64,000 nucleotides of DNA from Cobetia sp. cqz5-12 (GTDB lineage: Bacteria; Pseudomonadota; Gammaproteobacteria; Pseudomonadales; Halomonadaceae). Within the stretch, counting starts at the first letter, position 1; the number at the start of each line of letters is the position of its first letter. A program made the position numbers and the translations under genes. The notes beneath the pieces were generated by a model, which was given only the letters and a program-made list of their open reading frames with translations, made no database searches and was not told the DNA's origin. Shown here piece by piece: positions 49,758-58,554 of the stretch. The stretch lies in contig NZ_CP044522.1 of assembly GCF_016495405.1 (NCBI RefSeq), forward strand, positions 3,209,638 to 3,273,637, read 5' to 3'.

Positions 49758-50530
49758 TGTCTGTCACATCCCCCACTACTGAAACTGCCACCGCCGCCCA
49801 TGAGACACGCGAGTGGATTCTGGTCACCGGCTCCAGCCGGGGTATCGGCCGCGCCATCGCGCTGCGTCTGGCCCGCGAAGGCTACAACCTGGTGCTGCAT
49901 TGTCGCTCGCGCCGTGACGCTGCCGAGGAGGTCGCGCGTGAGATCAGCGCCCTGGGCGGTGAATCGCGCATCCTGAGCTTCGATGTCGCCGATCGCGAGG
50001 CCGCGCGCAGCGCGCTGGAAGCCGATATCGAGACACATGGCTGCTACTACGGAGTGGTCTGCAATGCCGGTATCCATGCCGACAACGCCTTCCCGGCGCT
50101 CACCGATGAAGACTGGGACAGCGTGATCCGCACCAATCTCGATGGCTTCTACAACGTCATCAAGCCGCTTTCCATGCCGCTGGTGCGCCGCCGCAAGCCG
50201 GGGCGCATCATCGTGATGTCGTCGGTGTCGGGCATGATGGGCAATCGGGGACAGGTCAACTATTCCGCCGCCAAGGCGGGGCTGATCGGCGCGGTCAAGG
50301 CGCTGGCGGTGGAGCTGGCCAAGCGCCGCATCACCGTCAATGCCGTCGCACCGGGCGTCATCGCCACCGAGATGACCGAAGGCGTCGAGATGGAAGAGGC
50401 GCTGAAGATGATTCCCATGCGCCGCGCGGGGGAAGCCGAGGAAGTCGCCGCCACCGTGGCCTTCCTGTGCTCGAAGGACGCCGGCTACATCACCCGCCAG
50501 ACCATCGCGGTGAACGGGGGCATGTTCTGA
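49757..50530 (+). CDS. apeQ: 3-oxoacyl-ACP reductase (ApeQ)
   Basis: A 257-aa SDR ketoreductase with TGSSRGIGRAIALRL, CNAG, the catalytic MSSVSG serine and YSAAK, and the C-terminal GYITRQTIAVNGGMF typical of FabG-like enzymes. It reduces the beta-keto group in each cycle before dehydration. The stop overlaps the start of the following ketosynthase by one base. Confidence 0.9.
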   Translation: MSVTSPTTETATAAHETREWILVTGSSRGIGRAIALRLAREGYNLVLHCRSRRDAAEEVAREISALGGESRILSFDVADREAARSALEADIETHGCYYGVVCNAGIHADNAFPALTDEDWDSVIRTNLDGFYNVIKPLSMPLVRRRKPGRIIVMSSVSGMMGNRGQVNYSAAKAGLIGAVKALAVELAKRRITVNAVAPGVIATEMTEGVEMEEALKMIPMRRAGEAEEVAATVAFLCSKDAGYITRQTIAVNGGMF

Positions 50531-51786
50531 TGACAGCTTCCTCTCACGCGTTGCGCGGCAGACGTGTCGTGGTCACCGGCATGCATGGCTTCTCGCCCAT
50601 CGGCAATGACTGGCCGACCCTGCGCGCCAACCTGGCCGCCGGGCGCACCGGCATCCGCTATATCGAGGACTGGGACAAGTACGACGGCCTCAACACCCGT
50701 CTCGGCGCGCCGGTCAACGATTTCGAACTGCCGAAACACTACAACCGCCGCGCGCTGCGCAGCATGGGGCGTGTGGCGCAGCTGGCGACCCGCTCCAGCG
50801 AGCTGGCGCTGGAAGCCGCGGGACTGAGTGACAGCCCGCTCAAGGAGAGCGGCCAGATGGGCATCGCCTACGGCGCCTCCGCCGGGGAGCCGGATGCGGT
50901 GGCCGATTTCGGCAACATGCTGATCAACCACTCCACCGACGGGCTCAGCGCCAATTCCTATATCCGCATGATGGCGCACACCGCGCCGGTCAATATCGGC
51001 GTCTTCCTCGGCATCAAGGGACGGATTCACACCACCTCCAGCGCCTGCACCTCGGGCAGTCAGGGCATCGGTTACGCCTATGAGGCGATCCGCTTCGGCC
51101 GCCAGACCGCGATGGTCGCCGGTGGCTGCGAGGAGCTGTCCGCCGCCGACGCCGCCGTGTTCGATACCCTGTTCGCCACCAGCACCTGCAATGAGCGCCC
51201 GGACCTGTCACCGCGGCCCTTCGATGCCGAACGTGATGGCCTGGTGATCGGCGAAGGCGCCGGTACGCTGATTCTGGAAGAGCTGGAACACGCCCTGGCG
51301 CGCGGCGCGACCATCCATGCCGAGATTCTCGGCTTCGGCACCAACTCCGATGGCCGCCATGTCACCCGGCCGGACGCCAACATGATGGAAGCCGCGATGC
51401 GCATGGCGCTGGAGGATGCCGGTGTCGAGGCCTCAGAGATCGGCTATGTCAGCGCCCATGGCACCGCCACCGAGCGCGGCGATATCGCCGAGAGCCACGC
51501 CACCCATGCCGTGTTCGGCGATTCCACGCCGATCAGCGCCTTCAAGAGTTTCACCGGCCATACCCTGGGTGCCTGTGGCGCGCTGGAGGCCTGGATCGCC
51601 ATCGAGATGATGCGTGAGGGCTGGTTCCACGGCACCGCCAATCTCACCAGTCTCGACCCGCGCTGCGCGCAGCTCGACTACCTCACCGGCGCAGGCCGCG
51701 AGATCGAGACGGACACCGTGATGAGCAACAACTTCGCCTTCGGTGGCATCAATACCTCGCTGATTCTGCGTCGCTGGCAGGAGTGA
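50530..51786 (+). CDS. apeR: Beta-ketoacyl-ACP synthase (ApeR)
   Basis: A 418-aa ketosynthase. Active site: C173 in TTSSACTSGSQG, H310 in SAHGTATERGD, K339 and H344 in FKSFTGHTLG. It is the second complete ketosynthase of the cluster; by analogy it is a homodimer that starts chain synthesis. Length and motifs are normal, and the start overlaps the reductase stop. About 180 bases without a gene follow. Confidence 0.9.
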   Translation: MTASSHALRGRRVVVTGMHGFSPIGNDWPTLRANLAAGRTGIRYIEDWDKYDGLNTRLGAPVNDFELPKHYNRRALRSMGRVAQLATRSSELALEAAGLSDSPLKESGQMGIAYGASAGEPDAVADFGNMLINHSTDGLSANSYIRMMAHTAPVNIGVFLGIKGRIHTTSSACTSGSQGIGYAYEAIRFGRQTAMVAGGCEELSAADAAVFDTLFATSTCNERPDLSPRPFDAERDGLVIGEGAGTLILEELEHALARGATIHAEILGFGTNSDGRHVTRPDANMMEAAMRMALEDAGVEASEIGYVSAHGTATERGDIAESHATHAVFGDSTPISAFKSFTGHTLGACGALEAWIAIEMMREGWFHGTANLTSLDPRCAQLDYLTGAGREIETDTVMSNNFAFGGINTSLILRRWQE

Positions 51787-51969
51787 CTCCACTGCGAGCG
51801 AGCTAGCGCACGACTGTCGCTACCAGACGACTTTGCAGCGGGTCAGTTCTGGCGCAAGATACGCGCCCGCTGCATGGTCTATGGTGTGATTGGCTCACGC
51901 CTTTGGCTGTCTGACGGCGATATTCGTTGGCATCGAGCCAGTCAATCACACGGTAAGGAGAGGTTTCAC

Positions 51970-52482
51970 ATGGCGTCATCCGTTGCTCAGTCATTCTCTT
52001 GGGTGTTGCGTGCCACTCGCTCTGCACGAGGCATGGCAATGGGCACCGCCCTGGTGATCGGCACTGCCAGCCTGCTGGCCTCCGCGCCGGCAGAGGCGCG
52101 GGACACGCAGCACTTCCTGCCGATCATGCCGGTGATGGCCAGCACTGCGGCCAGTCAGCGACTGGGCAAGGACGTGGCCTTCTTCTTCGGTGACAAGCAG
52201 CCCTACGAGCGCATCGAGAAGCGCGGCTGGGCACGGGTGAACCCGAAGACCAACGCGACCAACAAGAGCGATGCGGAAGCCTGTCGCTGGGTGTTCCTGT
52301 CGGCGCTGCGTGAGCTGCAGGAGAAGGCGCGCGAATACGGGGCCAATGCGGTCATCAACATTCGCAGCGACTATGACAAGGTGCCCTATTCCAGCAGCGA
52401 GAAGTACGAGTGCCATGCAGGCAATATCGTCGCGGGCGTCGCGTTGCGTGGGGACCTGGTGATCCTGCATCCGAAGAACTGA
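51970..52482 (+). CDS. Small exported protein of the aryl polyene cluster (often misnamed 'excinuclease ATPase')
   Basis: A 170-aa protein with a signal peptide (hydrophobic MGTALVIGTASLLASAPAEA, cut near AEA). The mature part has ANAVINIRSDYDKVPYSSSEKYECHAGNIVAGVALRG, a YbjQ-like fold pattern. Relatives near aryl polyene clusters are often called excinuclease ATPase subunit, but no ATPase motif is present here. AAGGAGAGG lies seven bases before ATG 51970. Function unknown; periplasmic location is inferred. Confidence 0.72.
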   Translation: MASSVAQSFSWVLRATRSARGMAMGTALVIGTASLLASAPAEARDTQHFLPIMPVMASTAASQRLGKDVAFFFGDKQPYERIEKRGWARVNPKTNATNKSDAEACRWVFLSALRELQEKAREYGANAVINIRSDYDKVPYSSSEKYECHAGNIVAGVALRGDLVILHPKN

Positions 52483-52491
52483 TTCGCCATC

Positions 52492-53370
52492 ATGACGGCC
52501 AGGGAAGGCAAGAATGTGCGTGAGGCAGGCGAGCCGGTTGAGGATAACTCGGCAGGCGAGCCTGCGATGCGCCCGACCGATCACCCTGCCTATCGCTGCG
52601 TGGTGCTGGGATATGCTGCAGCGGATGGCTCCGCTTCTCCGAGCACGGGCTCGCTGAACACTGATTCACTGAGCACAGGTTCGCCAAGTCTTGAGCCGCT
52701 GAGTGCCGAGCCGCTGATCTCGCATGATCCCCACGCCCTCGCCGCCGCCTTGGTATCTGCGACTGGCGGCGATGCCTGCGCCTTGCCGAATCCCTGCTCT
52801 GCATCTTCCTCTCGGCCAGCCCGCCTGTGGCTGGCCGAGGCGTGTGTGCTGCCAGCCTCCTGTGCTGATTCGGCTGCCCCCTCTATCAACTCCTCGGCTG
52901 AGGCTTCTCGCCGTCGCTCGCTGCGCGCTCGACATGCGGATGTGGATAACGCGGACACTTCCGTGTCATCTGCCAAAGTCCGCCGTCGCCAGCAACGTGA
53001 AGCCGAATCGCACCTCGCCCGCCTTCTGCTCGGTGAACTCGCCGCTGCTCAAGGCATCCAGCTTGCGCTGGCCGACTGGTCGCCGCGTGGCCAGGCACCC
53101 CATCACCCTGCGCTACCGGCGGGCTTCTACGTCTCCATCGCCCACCGCCACGGCCATGTCCTCGTCGGCCTCGCCACCGCCCCGCTCGGGCTGGACCTCG
53201 AATACCGCAACCCCCACCACATCCACGACCTCGACGCCCGTATCGCCATGCTGCCTACAGACGCACGCGAACGCCTCGCTGAAGCATCACACCGCAGCGA
53301 GACAGAACGTTTAGATTGCTTTTATCGGGAATGGGTAATATATGAGGCCACTATAAAACTGTTAGGCTAG
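52492..53370 (+). CDS. 4'-phosphopantetheinyl transferase, probably shortened at the C-terminus
   Basis: It should arm the ACP serines with phosphopantetheine. The 292-aa protein has a Ser-rich, low-complexity N-terminus. Then come VSIAHRHGHVLVGLA (about 214-228), the metal pair D235/E237 in GLDLEY, and a last block FYREWVIYEATIKLLG holding W281, E285 and K289 (the Sfp W-x3-E-x3-K pattern, but with Tyr for the first Lys). It ends immediately after this block, where relatives usually continue. From about residue 273 the codons become AT-rich (TTA, ATA, TAT), matching the island next door. So the 3' end has probably been recombined or cut; activity is uncertain. Confidence 0.75.
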   Translation: MTAREGKNVREAGEPVEDNSAGEPAMRPTDHPAYRCVVLGYAAADGSASPSTGSLNTDSLSTGSPSLEPLSAEPLISHDPHALAAALVSATGGDACALPNPCSASSSRPARLWLAEACVLPASCADSAAPSINSSAEASRRRSLRARHADVDNADTSVSSAKVRRRQQREAESHLARLLLGELAAAQGIQLALADWSPRGQAPHHPALPAGFYVSIAHRHGHVLVGLATAPLGLDLEYRNPHHIHDLDARIAMLPTDARERLAEASHRSETERLDCFYREWVIYEATIKLLG

Positions 53371-53387
53371 CAGTATAAAAAGCTAGC
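53366..53387. terminator. GCTAGC inverted repeat between convergent gene ends
   Basis: GCTAGC, ten bases (AGTATAAAAA), GCTAGC. The arms cover the stop codons of both the phosphopantetheinyl transferase (plus) and the Abi_C gene (minus), whose TAGs are only 12 bases apart. A weak 6-bp hairpin; it may terminate both genes or mark a recombination site. Confidence 0.4.
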
Positions 53388-54132
53388 GATCACAACTATT
53401 ATTATAAGTCGATATTAAAAACAATGACATGGCTCCAGCAAGATTTACCGCAAGTTCTGCATGCCTTGCCTGAGGTTTTACAGGATTTTTTCCTTGGCCG
53501 TGAGCATCCCCAAGCTTATTACGAAGACTACCTAAGCCTGACACGATCCCCGAGCACCCACCCAAAATTTGCTTATAAATTAATTCACTATGTTGCTCTG
53601 AAGCTAAGTTCAAAGCCTTAGCAGTTTTCTTATACAGCTCTGGGAGCTCAACAGATAGACTATTATATTCTATACCTTTACGATCAAGAATATGCTTACA
53701 AGTGCTCTCCAACATACTCCGTGAAATCGTTATCGCTCCCTCTGGATCATTGATCTTACGAGATAGAGCTTTAGTCCAAGCATAGTGTATTGAATCTACA
53801 TCAAAAGCTTTCAAAATATCATCAATACTTTTTCTTGCAGGATGAAGATCTCCAGACTCAAGATAGCTAAGTAGTGGAGCTAGTTCATCGGTTAAAAAAG
53901 ATCTACGTTCTTGATAAGTTTTAAAGCGATTCTTTATAAACATCCAAAACTGGCTCAAATCTCTGTTAACTCTGAGCCAACTAGGTATAAATTCTTTCAA
54001 ATTTTCATTTCTGACTAGTTCATCACGTAGGATTTTATAATGCTGATCATTACCATCTCCACCGGTAGCATGCATTAACAAGAGATTTTGCAAGTATTGG
54101 CCTTTTTCGTATGCTGAATTTAATTCATCCAT
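53383..54132 (-). CDS. Abi_C-domain (abortive infection-like) protein
   Basis: A 249-aa soluble protein. Residues about 125-245 match the Abi_C pattern: DPEGAITISRSMLESTCKHIL (129-149), GLGSLRNKLGDAHGQG (199-214) and RHAELAVNLAGAMSLFLIST (223-242). Such domains occur in phage-resistance proteins and beside other defence genes. The N-terminal 125 residues are helical and match nothing I know. The gene is AT-rich, unlike its surroundings. It follows the membrane-protein gene after 51 bases on the same strand, so they probably form an operon. Abortive infection is inferred from the domain, not shown. Confidence 0.72.
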   Translation of the reverse strand: MDELNSAYEKGQYLQNLLLMHATGGDGNDQHYKILRDELVRNENLKEFIPSWLRVNRDLSQFWMFIKNRFKTYQERRSFLTDELAPLLSYLESGDLHPARKSIDDILKAFDVDSIHYAWTKALSRKINDPEGAITISRSMLESTCKHILDRKGIEYNSLSVELPELYKKTAKALNLASEQHSELIYKQILGGCSGIVSGLGSLRNKLGDAHGQGKNPVKPQARHAELAVNLAGAMSLFLISTYNNSCDR

Positions 54133-54183
54133 TATATTTATACAACCTCGAATTAGATTATGGCTAAGTAAAATTAATAACGT

Positions 54184-54903
54184 TTATTTATACTGCACAC
54201 TAAAATATTCGGCATAACCTTCTTTTAGCTTGAACAAAAAATACATCATTGTAACAAGGCCTAAAGCAGTTAGAAAATATTTGTTAAAGCCAAACAAATC
54301 CGTGTAGATTAAAATTAACACGCAAACGAACAAATTAACAACTGGAAAATAATACATCGCCTTGTCTTTACATCCAAGATAGACCTTCCTTGCAAATATA
54401 AATGGCAACCATACAAGCATAAACCAAGTTCCATATTCGATTAACTCTACACTGATCAGGATCTGCTCATGAGAGCCGAAGATATAAAAAGAGACGAGCG
54501 CCCCTAAACCAAGAAAAAAAGTGGTCAGTGAGGATAGAATACCTACTTCGATACCAACATTGAGATATGCCCGAATGATTGCAGAGAGAAAGCGAGGTAA
54601 TGTAAAGTTAAAAAACTCACATAAAAAAGCAACACTTAAGCATATGCAAGAAATCAAGAAGGCTGGCCCAGTTGCTATAAACTCTTGTATGAAAACAAGA
54701 TAACTACTAGGATCGAAACTATAAACCTCTAAAAGTGATGATACAACACCTAACAAAAAAGCAAGAGAGGAAAAAACAAGCACTGGTTGAATTATACCTA
54801 AATCATACTGATGTGAACCAGCACATTTCCGAAAAAAAACTCTACATCTATTAAATAAAAAATTAAAAAACAAGACAATATACTTGATGCCTTTTATACA
54901 CAT
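54184..54903 (-). CDS. Predicted six-helix membrane protein in the AT-rich island
   Basis: A 239-aa protein I do not recognise. Likely transmembrane segments lie at about 38-60, 76-97, 118-142, 156-171, 184-201 and 207-224, plus a hydrophobic, basic N-terminal stretch (residues 7-26, ending RCRVFFRKC). No catalytic motif or signal peptide was seen. The gene is AT-rich and begins about 70 bases after the end of ridA, with ridA's terminator in between. It is the first gene of the pair with the Abi_C protein, so a membrane effector with a cytosolic partner is a reasonable but untested idea. Confidence 0.6.
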   Translation of the reverse strand: MCIKGIKYIVLFFNFLFNRCRVFFRKCAGSHQYDLGIIQPVLVFSSLAFLLGVVSSLLEVYSFDPSSYLVFIQEFIATGPAFLISCICLSVAFLCEFFNFTLPRFLSAIIRAYLNVGIEVGILSSLTTFFLGLGALVSFYIFGSHEQILISVELIEYGTWFMLVWLPFIFARKVYLGCKDKAMYYFPVVNLFVCVLILIYTDLFGFNKYFLTALGLVTMMYFLFKLKEGYAEYFSVQYK

Positions 54904-54925
54904 AGGAAATCTTCGATTTAATTAA

Positions 54926-54956
54926 AGTAACCCGCCAGAGAAATCTCTGGCGGGAT
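54926..54956 (-). terminator. Terminator after ridA
   Basis: CCCGCCAGAG / CTCTGGCGGG with a 4-base loop, followed on the minus strand by TTACTTTAATT. It separates ridA from the island operon. Confidence 0.8.
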
Positions 54957-54976
54957 TAGAAAAATCATACTGCTAA

Positions 54977-55333
54977 TTACTTGACCGCAGCGACCACGGT
55001 AATTTCACACAGCAGTTCCGGGCTGGCCATGGCGGCTTGTACGCAGGCACGGGCGGGGGCGTGACCTTGTGGCACCCAGGTGTCCCAGATGTCGTTGAAG
55101 GTCTTGAAGTCGTCCATTGTCTTGAGATAGACGGTGGCGGAGAGCAGGTGCTCGCGGTCGGTGCCGACTTCTTCCAGCAGCGCATCGACACGCGCGAGCA
55201 TGCTGTTGGCTTGATCGGTGATATCACTGAAGCGTTGTTCCGGCCCGGCGACCTGACCACACAGGTAGATGGTGTTGTTGTGGATCACGGCGCGGCTCAT
55301 GCGCGGCTTGGTGTCATGGCGTTGGATGTTCAT
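54977..55333 (-). CDS. RidA family protein
   Basis: A 118-aa YjgF/YER057c/UK114 protein. It has MSRAVIHNNTIYLCGQVAG, DITDQANSMLARVDALLEEVG, and CVQAAMASPELLCEITVVAAV, the last with the usual Arg replaced in the PxR position by ACVQAA. RidA proteins hydrolyse reactive enamine/imine intermediates made by PLP enzymes; this one is closer to the YoaB-like subgroup, whose activity is less certain. AAGGA lies eight bases before the ATG. It is a single-gene unit. Confidence 0.88.
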   Translation of the reverse strand: MNIQRHDTKPRMSRAVIHNNTIYLCGQVAGPEQRFSDITDQANSMLARVDALLEEVGTDREHLLSATVYLKTMDDFKTFNDIWDTWVPQGHAPARACVQAAMASPELLCEITVVAAVK

Positions 55334-55732
55334 CGAGAGTGTCCTTGTGCTGTTCTTCTTGGGGAGTGGAAAAATGCCGCCAGCGGCGCTGATGCAGAAA
55401 AGACCGCTGTCGAAGCAGGGTGAAGTCAGTCCATCAGCGTTCCAGATTCGCGCGAGCGGCGCAACGCGACCTGCGGGGAATATTGCCCTGTATCAGAGGA
55501 ACCTGTGGTTTCACGCGTGCTGCCACTGATGCAGGGAATGCGTGTAGACGTGCGTGCACTTACGACCCTCGATATACCCGGCCGCCGTTAGGCCGGTGCT
55601 AGCACAATGATGCCCGCCAGACAGCAAGACGCCGCGCCCGAGAGATTTCGGAAGCGCGGCGTCACGGCAATGATGGAATGGCTCGCTTATCAGCCGATGC
55701 CAAGAGAGCCACAAAAGCGGCTCAAAGACGGC
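55334..55732. other. Non-coding stretch between the Usp and ridA genes
   Basis: About 400 bases with no supported gene. The right part should carry the ridA promoter and the left part the end of the Usp transcript (a weak GAGCC/GGCTC hairpin near 55705). GC is lower than in the coding parts but without a sharp edge. Confidence 0.5.
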
Positions 55733-56623
55733 TCAGCGCAGAATCAGCAGCGGCACCGTGGCGTTGCGAATCATCTCGGTGGTGGTGCTGCCGACCAGCA
55801 ACTGGCGAATGCGCGAATGGCCGTAGGCGCCCATCACCAGCATGTCGATGGCGTGCTCCTTGGCATATTCGCGCAGACAGGCTTCCACCTCCCCCGCTTT
55901 GAAGCTGGCCTGCACGCTGAAACCTGCCGCGGTGAGGGTGTCGCGCGCGGCGTCCAGCGGGGCCTGATGTTCCACAGTTTCCGCGCCGACCATCACCAGA
56001 TGCAGCTCAGCGCCTTGCAGCAGCGGGCTTGCCGCCAACACCTCGACGGCGCGCTTGATGGTGGTGCTGCAATCGAAGGCGATCAGCACCCGCGTCGGCA
56101 CAGCGAACTCACCCGGCACCACCAGCACGGGACGATGCAGGCTGCGAATCACGCGCTCCAGATTGCTGCCCAGGTGCTCGCTGGCCTGCTCCGCCCCTTC
56201 ACCGCGCTTGCCGATCACCAGCAGGCGGATCTCGTCCTCAAGCTCCGCGAGTGTCTCGACCAGCTCGCCATTGCGCTGGCGTGGGCGCGGCTCCGCGATG
56301 CCCGCCCGCACGGCGCGCTCGTAGGCGGCCTCCAGCATCAGGCGGCCCTGCTCCTGGGCGATGCGCCCGCGTTGCTCATCCAGGGTAGCGAGCTCTTCCA
56401 GCAGATGCTCGCGCGCGCCGAGCCCGATGCTGCCGGAGAGATCACTGTTGGTCTCGCCCACCCCTTCCTGGCGGTCGATCACATGCAGGAAGCTCAGCGG
56501 CGCCGAGAGACGTTGGCTTGCCCATACGGCGGCATCACACACGGAGACGGCAAAGGCGGAGCCGTCAATGCAGGCGGTGACCTTGTCATGGCCTGTCAGG
56601 GCACTGGCAGAGGATTGGCTCAT
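55733..56623 (-). CDS. Tandem-domain universal stress protein
   Basis: A 296-aa protein with two UspA domains. Domain 1 starts KVTACIDGSAFAVSVCDAAVWAS and domain 2 starts RVLIAFDCSTTIKRAVEVLAAS. The ATP-binding end motif is clear in domain 2, VMGAYGHSRIRQLLVGSTTTEMI, and reduced in domain 1 (VIGKRGEGAEQASEHLGSNLERVI). AAGGA eight bases upstream supports the start at 56623; a longer reading from 56650 has none. It lies 179 bases downstream of the SulP gene, with a hairpin between. Confidence 0.88.
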   Translation of the reverse strand: MSQSSASALTGHDKVTACIDGSAFAVSVCDAAVWASQRLSAPLSFLHVIDRQEGVGETNSDLSGSIGLGAREHLLEELATLDEQRGRIAQEQGRLMLEAAYERAVRAGIAEPRPRQRNGELVETLAELEDEIRLLVIGKRGEGAEQASEHLGSNLERVIRSLHRPVLVVPGEFAVPTRVLIAFDCSTTIKRAVEVLAASPLLQGAELHLVMVGAETVEHQAPLDAARDTLTAAGFSVQASFKAGEVEACLREYAKEHAIDMLVMGAYGHSRIRQLLVGSTTTEMIRNATVPLLILR

Positions 56624-56708
56624 GGCGTGCTTCCTTATGCTGACGATCAAGGTGGCGCTTCAGGCGCCTGTTTCGAGATTACCACTTTCCGACCCCACCA
56701 ACGCAAAC

Positions 56709-56737
56709 GGCGGGCAGCCCATGAAGGACTGCCCGCC
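56709..56737 (-). terminator. Hairpin between the SulP and Usp genes
   Basis: A 9-bp stem GGCGGGCAG / CTGCCCGCC with an 11-base loop, followed on the minus strand by GTTTGCGTT. Probably a weak terminator of the SulP gene. Confidence 0.6.
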
Positions 56738-56802
56738 GTCTATACGCATCAATCACGCTGCTGTCGCCACCGGCCATGATCAGGCGGGCGGCGCCAACGC
56801 GA

Positions 56803-58290
56803 TCAATGACCCATCAGCTTCTCGACCGCGTCCGGCTTGTCATGCACCGCGAAGCGATCCACCAGCGTGGCGCTGGCTTCGTTGAGGCCACGCACCTCGA
56901 CCTCGGTACCCTCGCGGCGGAACTTGACCACCACGGTGTCCAGCGCGCCGATGGCGGTGATGTCCCAGAAGTGCGCACGGCTGACGTCGATGACGACACG
57001 CTCGACGGTCTCCTTGAGGTCAAAACCGGCCTGGAACTGTTCGCTGGAGGCGAAGAACACCTGACCGACCACGCGGTATTCGCGGGTACGGCCATCGGCA
57101 TTCATGTCGCTGCCGATATGCAGCACCTGACCGATCTTGTTGGCGAAGAACAGCGCCGAGAGCAGCACGCCGACCAGCACGCCGATCGCCAGGTTGTGGG
57201 TCGCGACCACGACGGCCACGGTGCCCAGCATGACGATGTTGGTGGACATCGGGTGAGTCTTGAGATCACGGATCGACTGCCAGGAGAAGGTGCCGATGGA
57301 GACCATGATCATCACCGCGACCAGTGCGGCCATCGGAATCTGCGAGACCCACGGGCCGAGGAACACGACCAGAATCAGCAGCACGACACCCGCCACCATG
57401 GTGGAGAGACGTGTACGACCACCGGACTTCACGTTGATCATCGTCTGGCCGATCATCGCGCAACCCGCCATGCCGCCGAGGAAGCCGGTGACGACGTTGG
57501 CTGCGCCCTGGCCCTTGCACTCACGGTTCTTGTCGGACGGCGTGTCGGTCAGGTCATCGACCAGCGTGGCCGTCATCAGGGATTCCAGCAGGCCCACGAC
57601 CGCCAGCGGCAGCGAGTACGGCAGGATGATCCACAGGGTTTCCAGATTGAAGGGGATGTCCGGAATCAGGAACACCGGCAGGCTGTCGGGCAGCTCGCCC
57701 ATGTCGCCGACGGTGCGGATATCCAGACCGACGACCATGGCGAAGATGGTCAGCACGATGATGCAGACCAGCGGCGACGGCAGCAGCTTGCCGACCTTCG
57801 GCACCAGCGGCAGCAGGTAGATGATGCCGAGACCGGCCGCCGTCATGGCGTAGACGTGCCAGGTGACGTTGGTCAGCTCCGGCAGCTGGGCCATGAAGAT
57901 CAGGATCGCCAGCGCATTGACGAAGCCGGTGACCACCGAGCGCGACACGAAGCGCATCAGCGAGCCAAGCTTGAAGTAGCCGAAGATGATCTGGATCACG
58001 CCGGTCAGCACGGTGGCGGCCAGCAGGTATTCCAGGCCGTGGTCCTTGACCAGGTCGACCATCAGCAGTGCCATGGCACCGGTGGCGGCGGAGATCATGC
58101 CCGGACGGCCACCGGCGATGGCGGTCACCACGGCGATGGAGAAGGAGGCATACAGGCCGACCTTGGGGTCGACACCGGCAATGATGGAGAAGGCGATGGC
58201 TTCGGGGATCAGGGCCAACGCCACCACCAGGCCGGACAGGATGTCGGGCCGGAGGTTGGAGAGCCACTGCTGTTTGAGGCTGCTTGTCAT
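56803..58290 (-). CDS. SulP family anion transporter with STAS domain
   Basis: A 495-aa protein. The SulP transporter core spans about residues 12-390, starting [42 protein letters not shown] and having the [18 protein letters not shown] motif. A C-terminal STAS domain follows (about 400-490, [20 protein letters not shown]). SulP proteins move sulfate, bicarbonate, or other anions. The substrate is not fixed by sequence; a bicarbonate or sulfate role is possible. The Usp gene lies downstream on the same strand, a pairing seen in other gammaproteobacteria. Confidence 0.9.
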   Translation of the reverse strand: MTSSLKQQWLSNLRPDILSGLVVALALIPEAIAFSIIAGVDPKVGLYASFSIAVVTAIAGGRPGMISAATGAMALLMVDLVKDHGLEYLLAATVLTGVIQIIFGYFKLGSLMRFVSRSVVTGFVNALAILIFMAQLPELTNVTWHVYAMTAAGLGIIYLLPLVPKVGKLLPSPLVCIIVLTIFAMVVGLDIRTVGDMGELPDSLPVFLIPDIPFNLETLWIILPYSLPLAVVGLLESLMTATLVDDLTDTPSDKNRECKGQGAANVVTGFLGGMAGCAMIGQTMINVKSGGRTRLSTMVAGVVLLILVVFLGPWVSQIPMAALVAVMIMVSIGTFSWQSIRDLKTHPMSTNIVMLGTVAVVVATHNLAIGVLVGVLLSALFFANKIGQVLHIGSDMNADGRTREYRVVGQVFFASSEQFQAGFDLKETVERVVIDVSRAHFWDITAIGALDTVVVKFRREGTEVEVRGLNEASATLVDRFAVHDKPDAVEKLMGH

Positions 58291-58554
58291 CGAGTCGTCC
58301 GCAACAGGTTGGGGAAGGTGGTGTGCGTGCTGAATCCTGGCGCTGTCGAGTCAGTCTGACGTCCGGTTGTGGCACTCTTCATCACTGCCGTCAGGGGCAG
58401 TGCCGCTCGCGCCTGGCTCGCGTCGTGAAGTCGTCGTCGTTTCCGGTCGCCCTATGGCTTTCTTCGCGCCATGAGCTATTCGCTCCGGTCGCCGTGAGGC
58501 GTCCAGAGGGCTGTCATTTGACAGTGAATAAACTCGGGGATGGGCGGGATTGTA

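Larger units (their letters stand above)
53310..54960. mobile_element. AT-rich genomic island with two unusual genes
   Basis: GC content falls sharply at about 53310, inside the phosphopantetheinyl transferase gene, and rises again after about 54960, before ridA. The segment holds an Abi_C-type gene and a membrane-protein gene on the minus strand. No integrase, transposase, tRNA or clear flanking repeat was seen, so 'island' rests on composition and gene content. A GCTAGC-N10-GCTAGC repeat lies at its left gene boundary (53366-53387). Confidence 0.6.

Noticed and set aside
53424..53621. A 65-codon plus-strand frame inside the AT-rich island
   Set aside because: Lies wholly opposite the Abi_C gene, whose conserved domain fixes the coding strand, and it has no ribosome site.
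53290..54990. Search for attachment sites, an integrase or an insertion sequence at the island edges
   Set aside because: No tRNA, no integrase or transposase gene and no convincing flanking direct repeat; only the short GCTAGC pair was found, so a specific mobile element cannot be named.
56776..58359. A 527-codon plus-strand frame rich in Asp, His and Gln opposite the SulP gene
   Set aside because: Composition is the reverse complement of a hydrophobic transporter; it has no recognisable domain.
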